Source: a virus. Taken from it: a stretch of DNA of 31,381 nucleotides. The notes beneath the pieces were generated by a model. It did not search any database. It had not been told where the DNA came from and worked only from the letters and a program-made list of their open reading frames with translations. Position numbers and translations under genes: made by a program. Each line of letters starts with the position of its first letter. Position 1 is the stretch's first letter. The DNA lies in the IMG/VR virus record IMGVR_UViG_3300031951_000795, positions 1 to 31,381 of that record; one strand, 5' to 3'. Shown one piece after another: positions 7,760 through 15,872 of this stretch.

Positions 7760-8050
7760 ATGGATAATAAACAGAATAGACAATTTTTCTGGAATGTCAA
7801 GGATTTCTTGAACAAAACACCAGAACCAGTGAAAACAAAATCCAATCCACTACAACAAACTATAAAGGAAGTTACTTCAAATATTTCCTACGTTGCTCCT
7901 CCAGTAAATGAAATGATAAACAGTTCTTCTGGATTGAAAAATACGATAAACAATAAAATTACCGAGTATCAAAATTTATTGAACAAACAAAAACCAAGTT
8001 CTGTAAAAACAATTCCTCACATAACAAGCAATCCTTTTAGAATCAAATAA
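7760..8050 (+). CDS. small late protein, unknown (96 aa)
   Basis: No family recognised. The 96-residue basic protein opens with NRQFFWNVKDFLNKTPEP and is rich in Asn, Lys, Ser and Pro, with little predicted globular core. It is transcribed from its own late motif and followed after one base by the long 691-aa gene, so the two are translationally coupled. Its size, composition and context fit a minor structural or packaged protein; that is inference. Confidence 0.75.
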   Translation: MDNKQNRQFFWNVKDFLNKTPEPVKTKSNPLQQTIKEVTSNISYVAPPVNEMINSSSGLKNTINNKITEYQNLLNKQKPSSVKTIPHITSNPFRIK

Positions 8051-8051
8051 C

Positions 8052-10127
8052 ATGAACACGATTCCAGTTCCATTGCAAAATGTATTGAGACAAAGATATC
8101 AATCATCTTTGCTATTGGAAAAAAGGGATGATGGTATAGATAGACAATACAAAAAAATAGAATATTTACCCGAGCCACCAGAACAGCAATATGGGGGACC
8201 ACCTGAAGGATTTGGAAATCAGGTAACAAATAGATTAAAAGAAATTGCAAGTGATCCATGGACCTATGGTGCTTTGGCTGCAGGAGCATTGCTTGCAGTG
8301 AGCCCATTGGCTCCAATTGCAATACCAGCAATGGCTATAGCGGGAGCTGGACTTGGTGGATGGAATGCATACCAACAAGCATCAGAAGGTGATTATGGTG
8401 CTGCTACAGTTGACGCTGCACTAGGTTTACTTCCTTTTGGCGCAAAAAATGTGCGTGGTTCAATTCCACAATTAGCAAAAGGTAAGGCTTTTAAAGATGT
8501 GGCTTTAGCTTTTAAAGATGTTGCAAAACCATCACCTACTTCTAGCACAACAAGACCAGTTGTTGAGGTCGATCCATTGACTGGTTTGAGAAGAGAAATT
8601 AATACGAGAATGTTTGATCCTCTTGAAAGAAATACAACCATGGATCAAATGAACCAATGGGTGAAAGATGCTGAAAGAGCGGGATTTAAACCTTGGCAAT
8701 GGGAAGCATCCGAAGCAATGTCACAGGCAGCTGAAGCAAGAGCAGCCAATCCATGGAAGTCGGTTTTAGATGATATGGCTAATCCAAGAGGTACATCTAG
8801 AAGAAGAAGAGGACAAACTTGGGAAGTTTCACCTAGATTCCCAACACGAAGAGAATTAAATCAAATGCTTAATTCCGAAAACCCGGAAGTAAGACTAAGG
8901 GCTCAAACAATTTTAAATTCTCAGATCCGTGCAGCAATACAAGGAGAGCGTCCTCGTCTAGGTGATCCTACGGAAACTACAATAGGTAGAGATTTAATTC
9001 AAGATTATAATAGTGACTTTCCAGAAGATATTCCAACTGAAACAGTTGTAAGAAATTATTTGAGAGGAAGAGGATTAAATGCTCCAGAACCTCCTACTTA
9101 TTCTGCTGGTGAACTTACACCTGGTTTTGATTATAATGTAACACCAGCGCTTAATTTTAGAAGACCCGCTGATTATTCTAGTAGAGAAGATTATTTAAAT
9201 TCTATAGAAAAAACTGTAAAAAGAGAACTAACTCCAGAAGAAAAACAACAATTAATTGGGGTGTACGACTCGGATGTTAAGAAACTTGAATTTGAATTGG
9301 CAAGTGAAACAAAAGTACCATTAGGGTCTCCAAGAGATGTTGCATATTTTGAAAATCAACTTGGAAATTATGGAATAACAGAACCAAAACCACAGCCATC
9401 TATGACTCCTGCACAAAGAACAGCGGCTGCTGCTGCTGCCGCTGCAAAATTGGCCACTTCAATGCCCGATGTTGCTCCAATAGAAGTTGCTCCGACTACG
9501 CCCACGACAGTCGCCGTAGATGTTATTCCAGTGTCTTCAGTTTCCACTGGGGGTCCATCTATTCCTAGATCAACTCCAGTAAGAGTTGACATACCAAAAA
9601 TTCCATTTACACCATCAAGGGCACCTTCAACTAATACACCAGCAGTTCCTGTTAATACACCAACAACCCCTGTTGATTCCAGAACATCTACAGCAAATAC
9701 TATACCAGTTGCAATTCCAGCGACAGAACCTGTAAAAATAGATGTTCCAGAAATTTTAAAAGATATCGCACCAACTGATGTAAAAACAGTTGTAGATGAC
9801 AGCTCTGAATTTTTAGACGATCAATCAATTCCAGATCAAGCATACTTCAATTTAACAAATTTTGCTCCAGCAGCAGCGGTTGCTGCTGCAATGGCATCGA
9901 CAAATTTTAAAGACAATGCTGAAATAAGAAATGTTCCAGAAGTTCCATTTGGAAAAGGAAGAGGAAGATTTAGAATTCTTCCGTCGTCTAGTGGTGGAAG
10001 AGAATCCAATCGAGGAAGAGAAAACGAAGACTTGGTTGCAATGCTTGCTCCCTCTGCTGAAGAATTGCGCACAGCACTAAAACGTGGACAATTGGGTCAA
10101 GTTAGTGGATATTATCAATTAGCGTGA
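8052..10127 (+). CDS. large late protein with alanine-rich hydrophobic segment (691 aa)
   Basis: No family recognised. Residues about 70-105 are hydrophobic and rich in Ala and Gly (YGALAAGALLAVSPLAPIAI), enough for one or two membrane passages. The next 250 residues are charged and helical. From about 440 the chain is low-complexity: an eight-residue poly-Ala run, then Pro/Thr/Val repeats. A second Ala-rich patch (FAPAAAVAAAMAS) precedes a basic Gly/Arg-rich tail. PKPQPSMT is shared with the 761-aa late protein. No Shine-Dalgarno is visible, so translation probably depends on coupling to the gene one base upstream. A membrane-interacting virion or ejected protein is possible but unproven. 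Confidence 0.8.
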   Translation: MNTIPVPLQNVLRQRYQSSLLLEKRDDGIDRQYKKIEYLPEPPEQQYGGPPEGFGNQVTNRLKEIASDPWTYGALAAGALLAVSPLAPIAIPAMAIAGAGLGGWNAYQQASEGDYGAATVDAALGLLPFGAKNVRGSIPQLAKGKAFKDVALAFKDVAKPSPTSSTTRPVVEVDPLTGLRREINTRMFDPLERNTTMDQMNQWVKDAERAGFKPWQWEASEAMSQAAEARAANPWKSVLDDMANPRGTSRRRRGQTWEVSPRFPTRRELNQMLNSENPEVRLRAQTILNSQIRAAIQGERPRLGDPTETTIGRDLIQDYNSDFPEDIPTETVVRNYLRGRGLNAPEPPTYSAGELTPGFDYNVTPALNFRRPADYSSREDYLNSIEKTVKRELTPEEKQQLIGVYDSDVKKLEFELASETKVPLGSPRDVAYFENQLGNYGITEPKPQPSMTPAQRTAAAAAAAAKLATSMPDVAPIEVAPTTPTTVAVDVIPVSSVSTGGPSIPRSTPVRVDIPKIPFTPSRAPSTNTPAVPVNTPTTPVDSRTSTANTIPVAIPATEPVKIDVPEILKDIAPTDVKTVVDDSSEFLDDQSIPDQAYFNLTNFAPAAAVAAAMASTNFKDNAEIRNVPEVPFGKGRGRFRILPSSSGGRESNRGRENEDLVAMLAPSAEELRTALKRGQLGQVSGYYQLA

Positions 10128-10133
10128 TATAAT
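10125..10133 (+). promoter_or_regulatory. extended -10 sigma70-type promoter (exonuclease)
   Basis: TGATATAAT is a perfect extended -10, overlapping the stop codon of the upstream late gene. A weak -35 (TGGATA) lies 16 bp upstream. Start at about 10140 leaves one or two bases before the GTG at 10142. This separates the early exonuclease from its late neighbours. Confidence 0.6.
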
Positions 10134-10141
10134 ATATTATA

Positions 10142-10804
10142 GTGTGTACATTTAAAAAATTCAATCATAAATTCATAGACTTAAAAGAAGAAATCACGGA
10201 AGTTGAGATAGACGGAAAACGTTTTTATTCAACACCTGGTGGCACGTTTCCAAGCGTCACAACTGTAACAGGTTTTGAGAAGAAACAATTTTTTGCTGAA
10301 TGGAGAGAAAAAAATCCAGAAGAAAGCAAAAGAGTTACTTCTCGGGGAACAAAATTTCACAGTACGATAGAATCTTACTTAAGAAATGAGCCCATTGATC
10401 TGGAAAACATGATGCCGGGAAACAAAGCACTATTTTTATTGTTAAAACCAGAATTAGATAAGATAGACAACATTTTGGCCTTGGAAACACCCCTGTGGTC
10501 AAAGACAATAGGTCTGGCTGGAAGAACAGATTGTATTGCTGAATACGATGGAAAACTTTCCATAATAGACTTCAAGGCCAGCAGTAAAGAGAAAAAAAGA
10601 AGTCATATAGACAATTATCTTACCCAGGCAACTGCTTATTCACTGATGTTTCAAGAAAGAACGGGAATAAAAGTTGATAATTTTTCAATTTTAATTGCTG
10701 CAGAAGATGGAATGAAGCAAGTTTTTGAAGGAAAACCTATAAGATATGTGAAAGACTTATATAATGTAATAAAAAAATACAAGGAATCAAATGGAAACTC
10801 GTAA
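10142..10804 (+). CDS. RecB-family (PD-(D/E)XK) exonuclease
   Basis: A 220-residue single-domain nuclease. The motifs appear in the expected order: GTKFHSTIESYL (His73), Glu116 in LETPLWS, GRTDCIAEYDG (Asp130), IIDFKAS (Asp143, Lys145) and QATAYSLMF (Gln162, Tyr166). This is the Cas4/RecB layout found in the small exonucleases of T4-like cyanophages, which process DNA ends or degrade host DNA. The start is GTG with no Shine-Dalgarno; an extended -10 promoter eight bases upstream implies a nearly leaderless mRNA. Its last 14 bases overlap the next gene. Confidence 0.87.
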   Translation: MCTFKKFNHKFIDLKEEITEVEIDGKRFYSTPGGTFPSVTTVTGFEKKQFFAEWREKNPEESKRVTSRGTKFHSTIESYLRNEPIDLENMMPGNKALFLLLKPELDKIDNILALETPLWSKTIGLAGRTDCIAEYDGKLSIIDFKASSKEKKRSHIDNYLTQATAYSLMFQERTGIKVDNFSILIAAEDGMKQVFEGKPIRYVKDLYNVIKKYKESNGNS

Positions 10805-11375
10805 TATAAGAACAGAAACAGATGAAGTAAATAGACCTGGATCCAAAATTTGGTTGATGATGAATGATAATTCAAAAGCCAAATTTTTAAGAGATCAATT
10901 TATTTCAAGGCATGGTGGTTCTTTTTATAGAGCAGGAAGAGGTTGGAAATGGAGATCACCTGTTACAGAAAAAAATGGTTATTGGCTTAAAAAAGTAGAC
11001 ACAGAAGAAAAAGTTTTCTTTGAAAACATGACTGAATTTGGAAAAACTTACGGACTCACTCCAGTAAAAATATGTGAACTTTTAAATGGAAAAAGAAAAA
11101 CATATAAGGGTTGGACAGCTGCAGAACTTAGACCAGTTAAAGAAAATGTCGGCTCAAATGTAAAAGAAAAAGAGCCAGAAAAATTAAAAATAAAAACACA
11201 CAATGGAGCAACTTTTCAAAATATAGTGACAAAGGAAGTTTTTTACATTGAAAACATTTCCCAGTATTGTCAGGAACAGGGTTGGAACAAGAGTAATTTG
11301 TATAAAGTTGCAGTTGGAAAAGCAAAAAGTTACAAAAACCTTAAATTATACAATCCATTAGAACCCCAAAATTAA
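10791..11375 (+). CDS. NUMOD1/IENR1-type DNA-binding protein without nuclease domain
   Basis: The protein (194 aa) contains two related modules. Residues about 68-108 (VFFENMTEFGKTYGLTPVKI, then NGKRKTYKGW) and about 145-188 (VFYIENISQYCQEQGW, then VGKAKSYKNL) both follow the helix-turn-helix pattern of intron-endonuclease repeats. That pattern is a sequence-associated opening, a short HTH, and a G-K-x-K-[TS]-Y/x-x turn. No GIY-YIG or HNH catalytic motif is present. It may be a degenerate homing endonuclease or a co-opted DNA-binding protein. It overlaps the exonuclease by 14 bases and is probably cotranscribed with it. The N-terminal 50 residues (GSKIWLMMNDNSKAKFLRDQ) are unassigned. Confidence 0.7.
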   Translation: METRNIRTETDEVNRPGSKIWLMMNDNSKAKFLRDQFISRHGGSFYRAGRGWKWRSPVTEKNGYWLKKVDTEEKVFFENMTEFGKTYGLTPVKICELLNGKRKTYKGWTAAELRPVKENVGSNVKEKEPEKLKIKTHNGATFQNIVTKEVFYIENISQYCQEQGWNKSNLYKVAVGKAKSYKNLKLYNPLEPQN

Positions 11376-11376
11376 A

Positions 11377-11383
11377 CTAAATA
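11377..11383 (+). promoter_or_regulatory. late promoter CTAAATA
   Basis: Late motif followed by ATTTAG and the ATG at 11390. The six-base spacer puts the predicted start site within one base of the A of ATG, and no Shine-Dalgarno is present. Confidence 0.75.
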
Positions 11384-11389
11384 ATTTAG

Positions 11390-13759
11390 ATGAACTTCAA
11401 AGATCTTCTAAATTTATTGGAACAAAAGCGGTCTACAGCCGATTCTTTCCGTACCACTGGTGAAGCCATGGAAAAGGACAAAATTAAGTCTTCTTCTGCT
11501 ACCGACAAGCAAAAGGATGCAGAAAGAAAGCGCAAGGAGCGTTCTCGCCAAATTCCAAGAGAACGTAAGTCAAAAGAAGAGCTTATTAGGGAAGTAATTG
11601 CCGTAAAGACTCCATCCGGAAGGGTTCAAATAATTTTCCGTGATTCATTTGACAAAAACAAACACCAACGTCTTAGCAAAAATGACAATATGTCCATGGA
11701 AGAGGCTAGATCACTGACAAGTGATCCTAAATTTGAACAAACGGGAGCATCAAAACTTTTATTCGGAAACGTAAGAGAAAAAGAATCATCAGGTAAGGAA
11801 AAGGGAAAACCGTCTGCCAAAGAACAAGAAAAAAGAGCTGATAGGGGTAAAGATGATTCTGAAAAGTCTGAGCAAAAAACGCCAGCAAAAGAAGCAAAAA
11901 GAATGTCTAAGGAAGAAATCTTTGACGCCATGTCACAGATGAATGGCGAACAATTGAATCAAATTCCGTTCGACATGCGTCAAGAATATTTCAAGATGGT
12001 TCGCAATCCACCCACAAACAGCAGTTTTGATTCAATGACATTTGAGGCATTGGCCAATAAATTTGGCATCAATCCTCTGTCAACTGCATCATATAACCAA
12101 CAAGTATTGAATGCATTGATATTCTTGGCCAAAATAAAGGCTGGCGCAGGAGAACAAGAACTTGAATCCTATACATCAATTGCTCCAAATGCTTTGGATT
12201 TTACCAAAAATGCCTTTGCACAAGCCAAGAAAATCCTTTCACAAATCGGTGAACAGTGCATTCAAAATCTTGTTGCAAGCATCGAAAGCGGTTCAAAGAC
12301 CATATTCGCTGAGGGTAATGTTGATATGGAGTGTGGTAACTACAAGTTTAACATTTCCGCTGGTGGAGAATTTTCACTTACCACGGACAAGTTTGATCAA
12401 AGTAGCAAATCGTTTCGTGGTTTGATTCGCAATTCCATTGCAACGGCATTATCTTCAACCGATCTTGAAAAAGATCCCAAGTTTAACAAATTTGCTGATT
12501 CAATCAACAAAAATGGTTCTAAATTTGGATCTATGCTTCTTTCAAATGAATCAATATCTGCAGTTCAAAACAATCCACAGCTGTTGGCGCAATTACAAAC
12601 GATGGACTTGGCCGACAGTGAAGGAAGAAACATAGGAAAAGTCTTTGATGAAAATGGAAAAGTAAATAAATTTGCTTCTTTGGCAAATTATCAGGCTGAT
12701 ATTACCAAGAGTGCACCAGCACTTTTTAAGAATTCCGCAAATAAAATATCAGAATTTTCAGATGTATTTGTTAAAAATATATTGAAAACTTACTACCGTG
12801 GAGACCTGTTGAAAAAGCCAGAGGAATCACCAACACACTTGATAACTCAAAATGGAATTTTTCCATTAAGTGACAATTACTTTGATGAAATTGTAAAAAG
12901 TGCCACAGTGTCAGTAAGACCATCTGTTATGATTGCTGCAAAAGACAACATTAATCAAAGAACAGACAATCAATCAGAAATAACTAGAAGATTTGCCACC
13001 ATGATTGAGGCAAAGGAAGAGATTGATATAAATTCCCTTTTTATTCCAAAGGATCAAATAAATCCATTGCAAGTTGCCATGGATTATGTGATGAATAATA
13101 TGGATTTTGACATAAACGTCAGCCTTATTCCTGGATTCAATACAAATGATCTCAATACGATACAATACAATTACGTCAGAATAAACGGAAAAACAATAAA
13201 AATTCCTGTCGAGAAAACAGATACGTTAAAAAGTTTTGTAAATGAGAACAATACTTTTTTTGTGAATTATCTTTTAAATGAAGCATTAACAAATAATTTT
13301 GTTCTTTCTTCTCTTGTATCATCAAATCTCCTGACACACGAAGAAGCAACTAGTCTACGGCAACCAAATCTTCTTACCGAAGACAACACAGAGTTAAAAA
13401 CGATATTCAGGAGTGTTGCCGACCGATCAATTGTTTTTCCAGAATTGCTTATGGCAGTATTGAACAGAAGAGAAAAAGAATTAAGTGAAGAGAAAAAAAG
13501 AAATTATGCTATGGAATATAGAAATTACCATGGCAAGCCAAAGCAAAGAAAAGAAAGAGCAAAAAGAACCAAAGCCCGTGAACAAATGATAAAAAAGGGT
13601 AAGGTGAAGAAGGGCGACGGAAAAGACATAGACCACAAAAAAGCTCTTCGACATGGTGGTTCAAATGGCATAAATAATCTACGAGTCAGAAATAAATCTG
13701 AAAATCGAGCCGATAACGGCCACTCAAAAGGTGAAAATCAAGACAAGGATTGGAAGTAA
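11390..13759 (+). CDS. large late protein with C-terminal HNH-like module (789 aa)
   Basis: Domains in order are a short hydrophobic N-terminus (MNFKDLLNLLEQKR) similar in style to T4 capsid-targeting sequences, a highly charged Lys/Glu/Ser region to about residue 180, a long helical mid-region without recognised motifs, and a basic C-terminal module. The last has KARRxM-like residues, then GDGKDIDHKKALRHGG (Asp748-His749) and GINNLRVRNKSENRA. The D-H...N-x-L-x3 pattern matches the HNH-like tail seen on many phage proteins. The gene has its own late promoter and ends in TAATG, coupling it to the next gene. A virion-packaged DNA-binding or nuclease protein is a reasonable hypothesis. Confidence 0.8.
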   Translation: MNFKDLLNLLEQKRSTADSFRTTGEAMEKDKIKSSSATDKQKDAERKRKERSRQIPRERKSKEELIREVIAVKTPSGRVQIIFRDSFDKNKHQRLSKNDNMSMEEARSLTSDPKFEQTGASKLLFGNVREKESSGKEKGKPSAKEQEKRADRGKDDSEKSEQKTPAKEAKRMSKEEIFDAMSQMNGEQLNQIPFDMRQEYFKMVRNPPTNSSFDSMTFEALANKFGINPLSTASYNQQVLNALIFLAKIKAGAGEQELESYTSIAPNALDFTKNAFAQAKKILSQIGEQCIQNLVASIESGSKTIFAEGNVDMECGNYKFNISAGGEFSLTTDKFDQSSKSFRGLIRNSIATALSSTDLEKDPKFNKFADSINKNGSKFGSMLLSNESISAVQNNPQLLAQLQTMDLADSEGRNIGKVFDENGKVNKFASLANYQADITKSAPALFKNSANKISEFSDVFVKNILKTYYRGDLLKKPEESPTHLITQNGIFPLSDNYFDEIVKSATVSVRPSVMIAAKDNINQRTDNQSEITRRFATMIEAKEEIDINSLFIPKDQINPLQVAMDYVMNNMDFDINVSLIPGFNTNDLNTIQYNYVRINGKTIKIPVEKTDTLKSFVNENNTFFVNYLLNEALTNNFVLSSLVSSNLLTHEEATSLRQPNLLTEDNTELKTIFRSVADRSIVFPELLMAVLNRREKELSEEKKRNYAMEYRNYHGKPKQRKERAKRTKAREQMIKKGKVKKGDGKDIDHKKALRHGGSNGINNLRVRNKSENRADNGHSKGENQDKDWK

Positions 13760-14910
13760 TGGATCGCAAGACAAAACTACTAGTTGAAAAGGTATTTGAG
13801 CGTTCCGGACTGGGCAAATGGTTCAACAAAGAATCGGCTGGTGGTGGTCCTGGGTGGGATCGCTATAATACAAAGGGAGAACGAGTAGGTAAGTGTGGTG
13901 ACGCTGAAGAGGGTGACTCCTATTCTGCTTGTCTAAGTCGCCAAAAGGCAGATAAACTTGGAAAAGGTGGTGTTGCCTCTTTTGTGCGTCGTAAGCGTTC
14001 AGCACAAAAGAAGGCGGGAAGAGGCAAAAAGGGATCGGTAAAGGGAAAAGGCAAAAAGCCTGTGTTTGTCAAGACGGGAGTTACCGAAATAAAAGAAACT
14101 TATGACTCTTTCATAGTCGAAAGCCATTCCAATGTCTTTCAAATGAATTTTACTCCAATTGAAGCTAGAGAACTTCTTCCATGTGATCTCATAATAAATG
14201 AGGCTGGTGAAGTATTTGATGTGGATTACATTGAAGAATCTACAAATAGTTTTACAGTACATATGACTAATGAATTTGGAGAAGTTATTATTGAACAATT
14301 TTCACCAGATACTCTAATGGGATTTTTAGACAATTTGGAAGAATCTGCATTCAATGAATTTGGAGACAAGATTGAGATTCATGAATCTGAAGGAAAAAAG
14401 GTAAAATTGAATAAGATTATGAAAGGTGATGTGAAAAAATACAAAGTTTATGTAAAGAATGACAAAGGCAACGTTGTCAAAGTAAACTTTGGTGATCCAA
14501 ATATGGAGATTAAACGAGATGATCCGGAAAGAAGAAAAAATTTCCGTGCTCGACACAACTGTGACAACCCGGGACCACGTTGGAAGGCCAGATATTGGGC
14601 GTGCAAGACATGGAGTTCAAAGTCCGTTACATCCATGTTAAAAGAGGATGTTGAATGTCTAGAAGAAGGAAAGAAAAACAAGCCAAAGAATCCAAAGAAA
14701 TGGTCATCGTGCATTGCTCAGGCAAAGAAAAAGTTTGATGTTTATCCTAGTGCTTATGCTAATGCATGGGCTGCAAAGTGCTATAAGTCAAAGGGTGGTA
14801 AATGGAAAGCCATATCCGAAGACATTTCTCATAAAATTTTGAACAGTCTAAAGAATAAAAAATATGATTCAGATCTTTTCAATCTGATAAAACAAAGAAC
14901 TTCAAATTGA
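13759..14910 (+). CDS. mosaic late protein of several conserved phage modules (383 aa)
   Basis: The ATG overlaps the previous stop (TAATG) and has GGAAG just upstream, so it is preferred over TTG 13750. Three modules that I recall as separate units in marine T4-like phages are joined. Residues about 15-95 have a WFNKESAGGGPGWDRYN, CGDAEEGDSY and basic Lys/Arg tail (DUF5872-like). Residues about 210-295 contain the block MEIKRDDPERRKNFRARHNC followed by ARYWACKTWSS. Residues about 315-355 contain KWSSCIAQAKKKFDVYPSAY and KCYKSKGGKWK. An acidic linker (about 115-205) joins the first two. The conserved cysteines may bind metal. Role unknown; late cotranscription with the 789-aa protein suggests packaging. 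Confidence 0.75.
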   Translation: MDRKTKLLVEKVFERSGLGKWFNKESAGGGPGWDRYNTKGERVGKCGDAEEGDSYSACLSRQKADKLGKGGVASFVRRKRSAQKKAGRGKKGSVKGKGKKPVFVKTGVTEIKETYDSFIVESHSNVFQMNFTPIEARELLPCDLIINEAGEVFDVDYIEESTNSFTVHMTNEFGEVIIEQFSPDTLMGFLDNLEESAFNEFGDKIEIHESEGKKVKLNKIMKGDVKKYKVYVKNDKGNVVKVNFGDPNMEIKRDDPERRKNFRARHNCDNPGPRWKARYWACKTWSSKSVTSMLKEDVECLEEGKKNKPKNPKKWSSCIAQAKKKFDVYPSAYANAWAAKCYKSKGGKWKAISEDISHKILNSLKNKKYDSDLFNLIKQRTSN

Positions 14911-14911
14911 A

Positions 14912-14918
14912 CTAAATA
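14912..14918 (+). promoter_or_regulatory. late promoter CTAAATA
   Basis: Late motif directly after the stop codon of the mosaic protein. It lies 11 bases upstream of ATG 14930, and the purine-rich AGAGAAG between may serve as ribosome site. Confidence 0.65.
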
Positions 14919-14929
14919 AAAGAGAAGCC

Positions 14930-15463
14930 ATGAAATTCAAACAATTATTGAAAAAAATCGAACCAATCAATGAAAATTCAGGTGAACAAACCTTCGGTGG
15001 TGGGTTATTCATCGGGGATCCTCAAGCACCAAGAATGCCAAGTCCTTTGACAGACAAGGGCACGTTTAATCTTAAACTCCCAAGATCAATTGATGCCATA
15101 AATGCTTTGCTTTTTGGTCTCAGTCAAAGAGATTACATTGATCCAGATAGCGTTTTAAGTACAGTAAAAGAAAAATTAAATCACTTTGGTTTAGATTTTG
15201 AATACAAGACTTCTCTACAAGATGGAGAAAATGCATTCAAGTTGTATCAGTACGGTAGCCCATACATTGGTGTTTATGGACAAAATCCATACGAAGACAT
15301 CAACAAGACCGGATTCAATCAAGGCGATGGAATTTCAGATAAAATGGGTCATGGTCTTAAGTTGATAGCCACGGTTATCAAGCAACCCAATTCTCTTCGT
15401 AAAGTTCAAATGGTTATTGTGCCAGATATGGGTTCGAATGAAAACTGCGGCTGCGGTGAATGA
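14930..15463 (+). CDS. late protein, unknown (177 aa)
   Basis: No family recognised. The N-terminus MKFKQLLKKIEPINENSGEQ is short, basic and amphipathic and ends in I-N-E, the kind of site cut by the T4 prohead protease after capsid-targeting sequences. The body is globular with Gly, Asp and Tyr-rich turns (GSPYIGVYGQNPYEDINKTG) and an acidic C-terminus ending in NENCGCGE, a cysteine pair that might bind metal. The gene has its own late promoter. The next gene starts 8 bases after its stop codon. Confidence 0.75.
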   Translation: MKFKQLLKKIEPINENSGEQTFGGGLFIGDPQAPRMPSPLTDKGTFNLKLPRSIDAINALLFGLSQRDYIDPDSVLSTVKEKLNHFGLDFEYKTSLQDGENAFKLYQYGSPYIGVYGQNPYEDINKTGFNQGDGISDKMGHGLKLIATVIKQPNSLRKVQMVIVPDMGSNENCGCGE

Positions 15464-15470
15464 ACAAAGA

Positions 15471-15863
15471 ATGGAAGATGAAGCTCTGAACGAAGCAAAT
15501 TTTATTGCTTTTTGTCAGAAATATTATTTCAATTCTCATTGTTCCGGAAAAACCGAATTTGTGGATGATCTCAAGCGTATAAAATACGTTAAAAGATTAA
15601 TTCAAAAAATTCACAAATATAAAACAATAAAATCCATTCGTGAGAGATTGATCTTAAATCATATAATAATATTAAGAAATGTTTTTGGAGAAGAAAATTC
15701 TGCAAGAATACTTTTTTTTAAACTTGAACCAAAACTTCATTCTTATCTAAAATCATTCTTGGTTTTTCTTGAATACAATATAGGAAAAATACCAGAAGCT
15801 CAATATCATAAAATAAATACGGATCCTAGAATAGACAAAAAATTGCTTGGTGCAAAAAACTAA
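15471..15863 (+). CDS. conserved phage protein, DUF7207-like (130 aa)
   Basis: All-helical protein with the conserved run FIAFCQKYYFNSHCSGKTEF, DDLKRIKYVKRLI, RERLILNHIIILRNVFG and FFKLEPKLHSYLKSFLVFLE. I recognise this as a domain widespread in T4-like cyanophages, annotated only as a domain of unknown function. The frame is open upstream into the previous gene; ATG 15471 is chosen because it is the first ATG after that gene's stop codon. GTG 15456 is an alternative. There is no good Shine-Dalgarno, so coupling is likely. Function unknown. Confidence 0.8.
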   Translation: MEDEALNEANFIAFCQKYYFNSHCSGKTEFVDDLKRIKYVKRLIQKIHKYKTIKSIRERLILNHIIILRNVFGEENSARILFFKLEPKLHSYLKSFLVFLEYNIGKIPEAQYHKINTDPRIDKKLLGAKN

Positions 15864-15866
15864 ATA
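15860..15866 (+). promoter_or_regulatory. late promoter CTAAATA overlapping a stop codon
   Basis: The motif contains the TAA stop of the DUF7207-like gene and is followed by ATTTAA and ATG 15873 (six-base spacer). This implies a leaderless or one-base-leader transcript. Confidence 0.75.
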
Positions 15867-15872
15867 ATTTAA

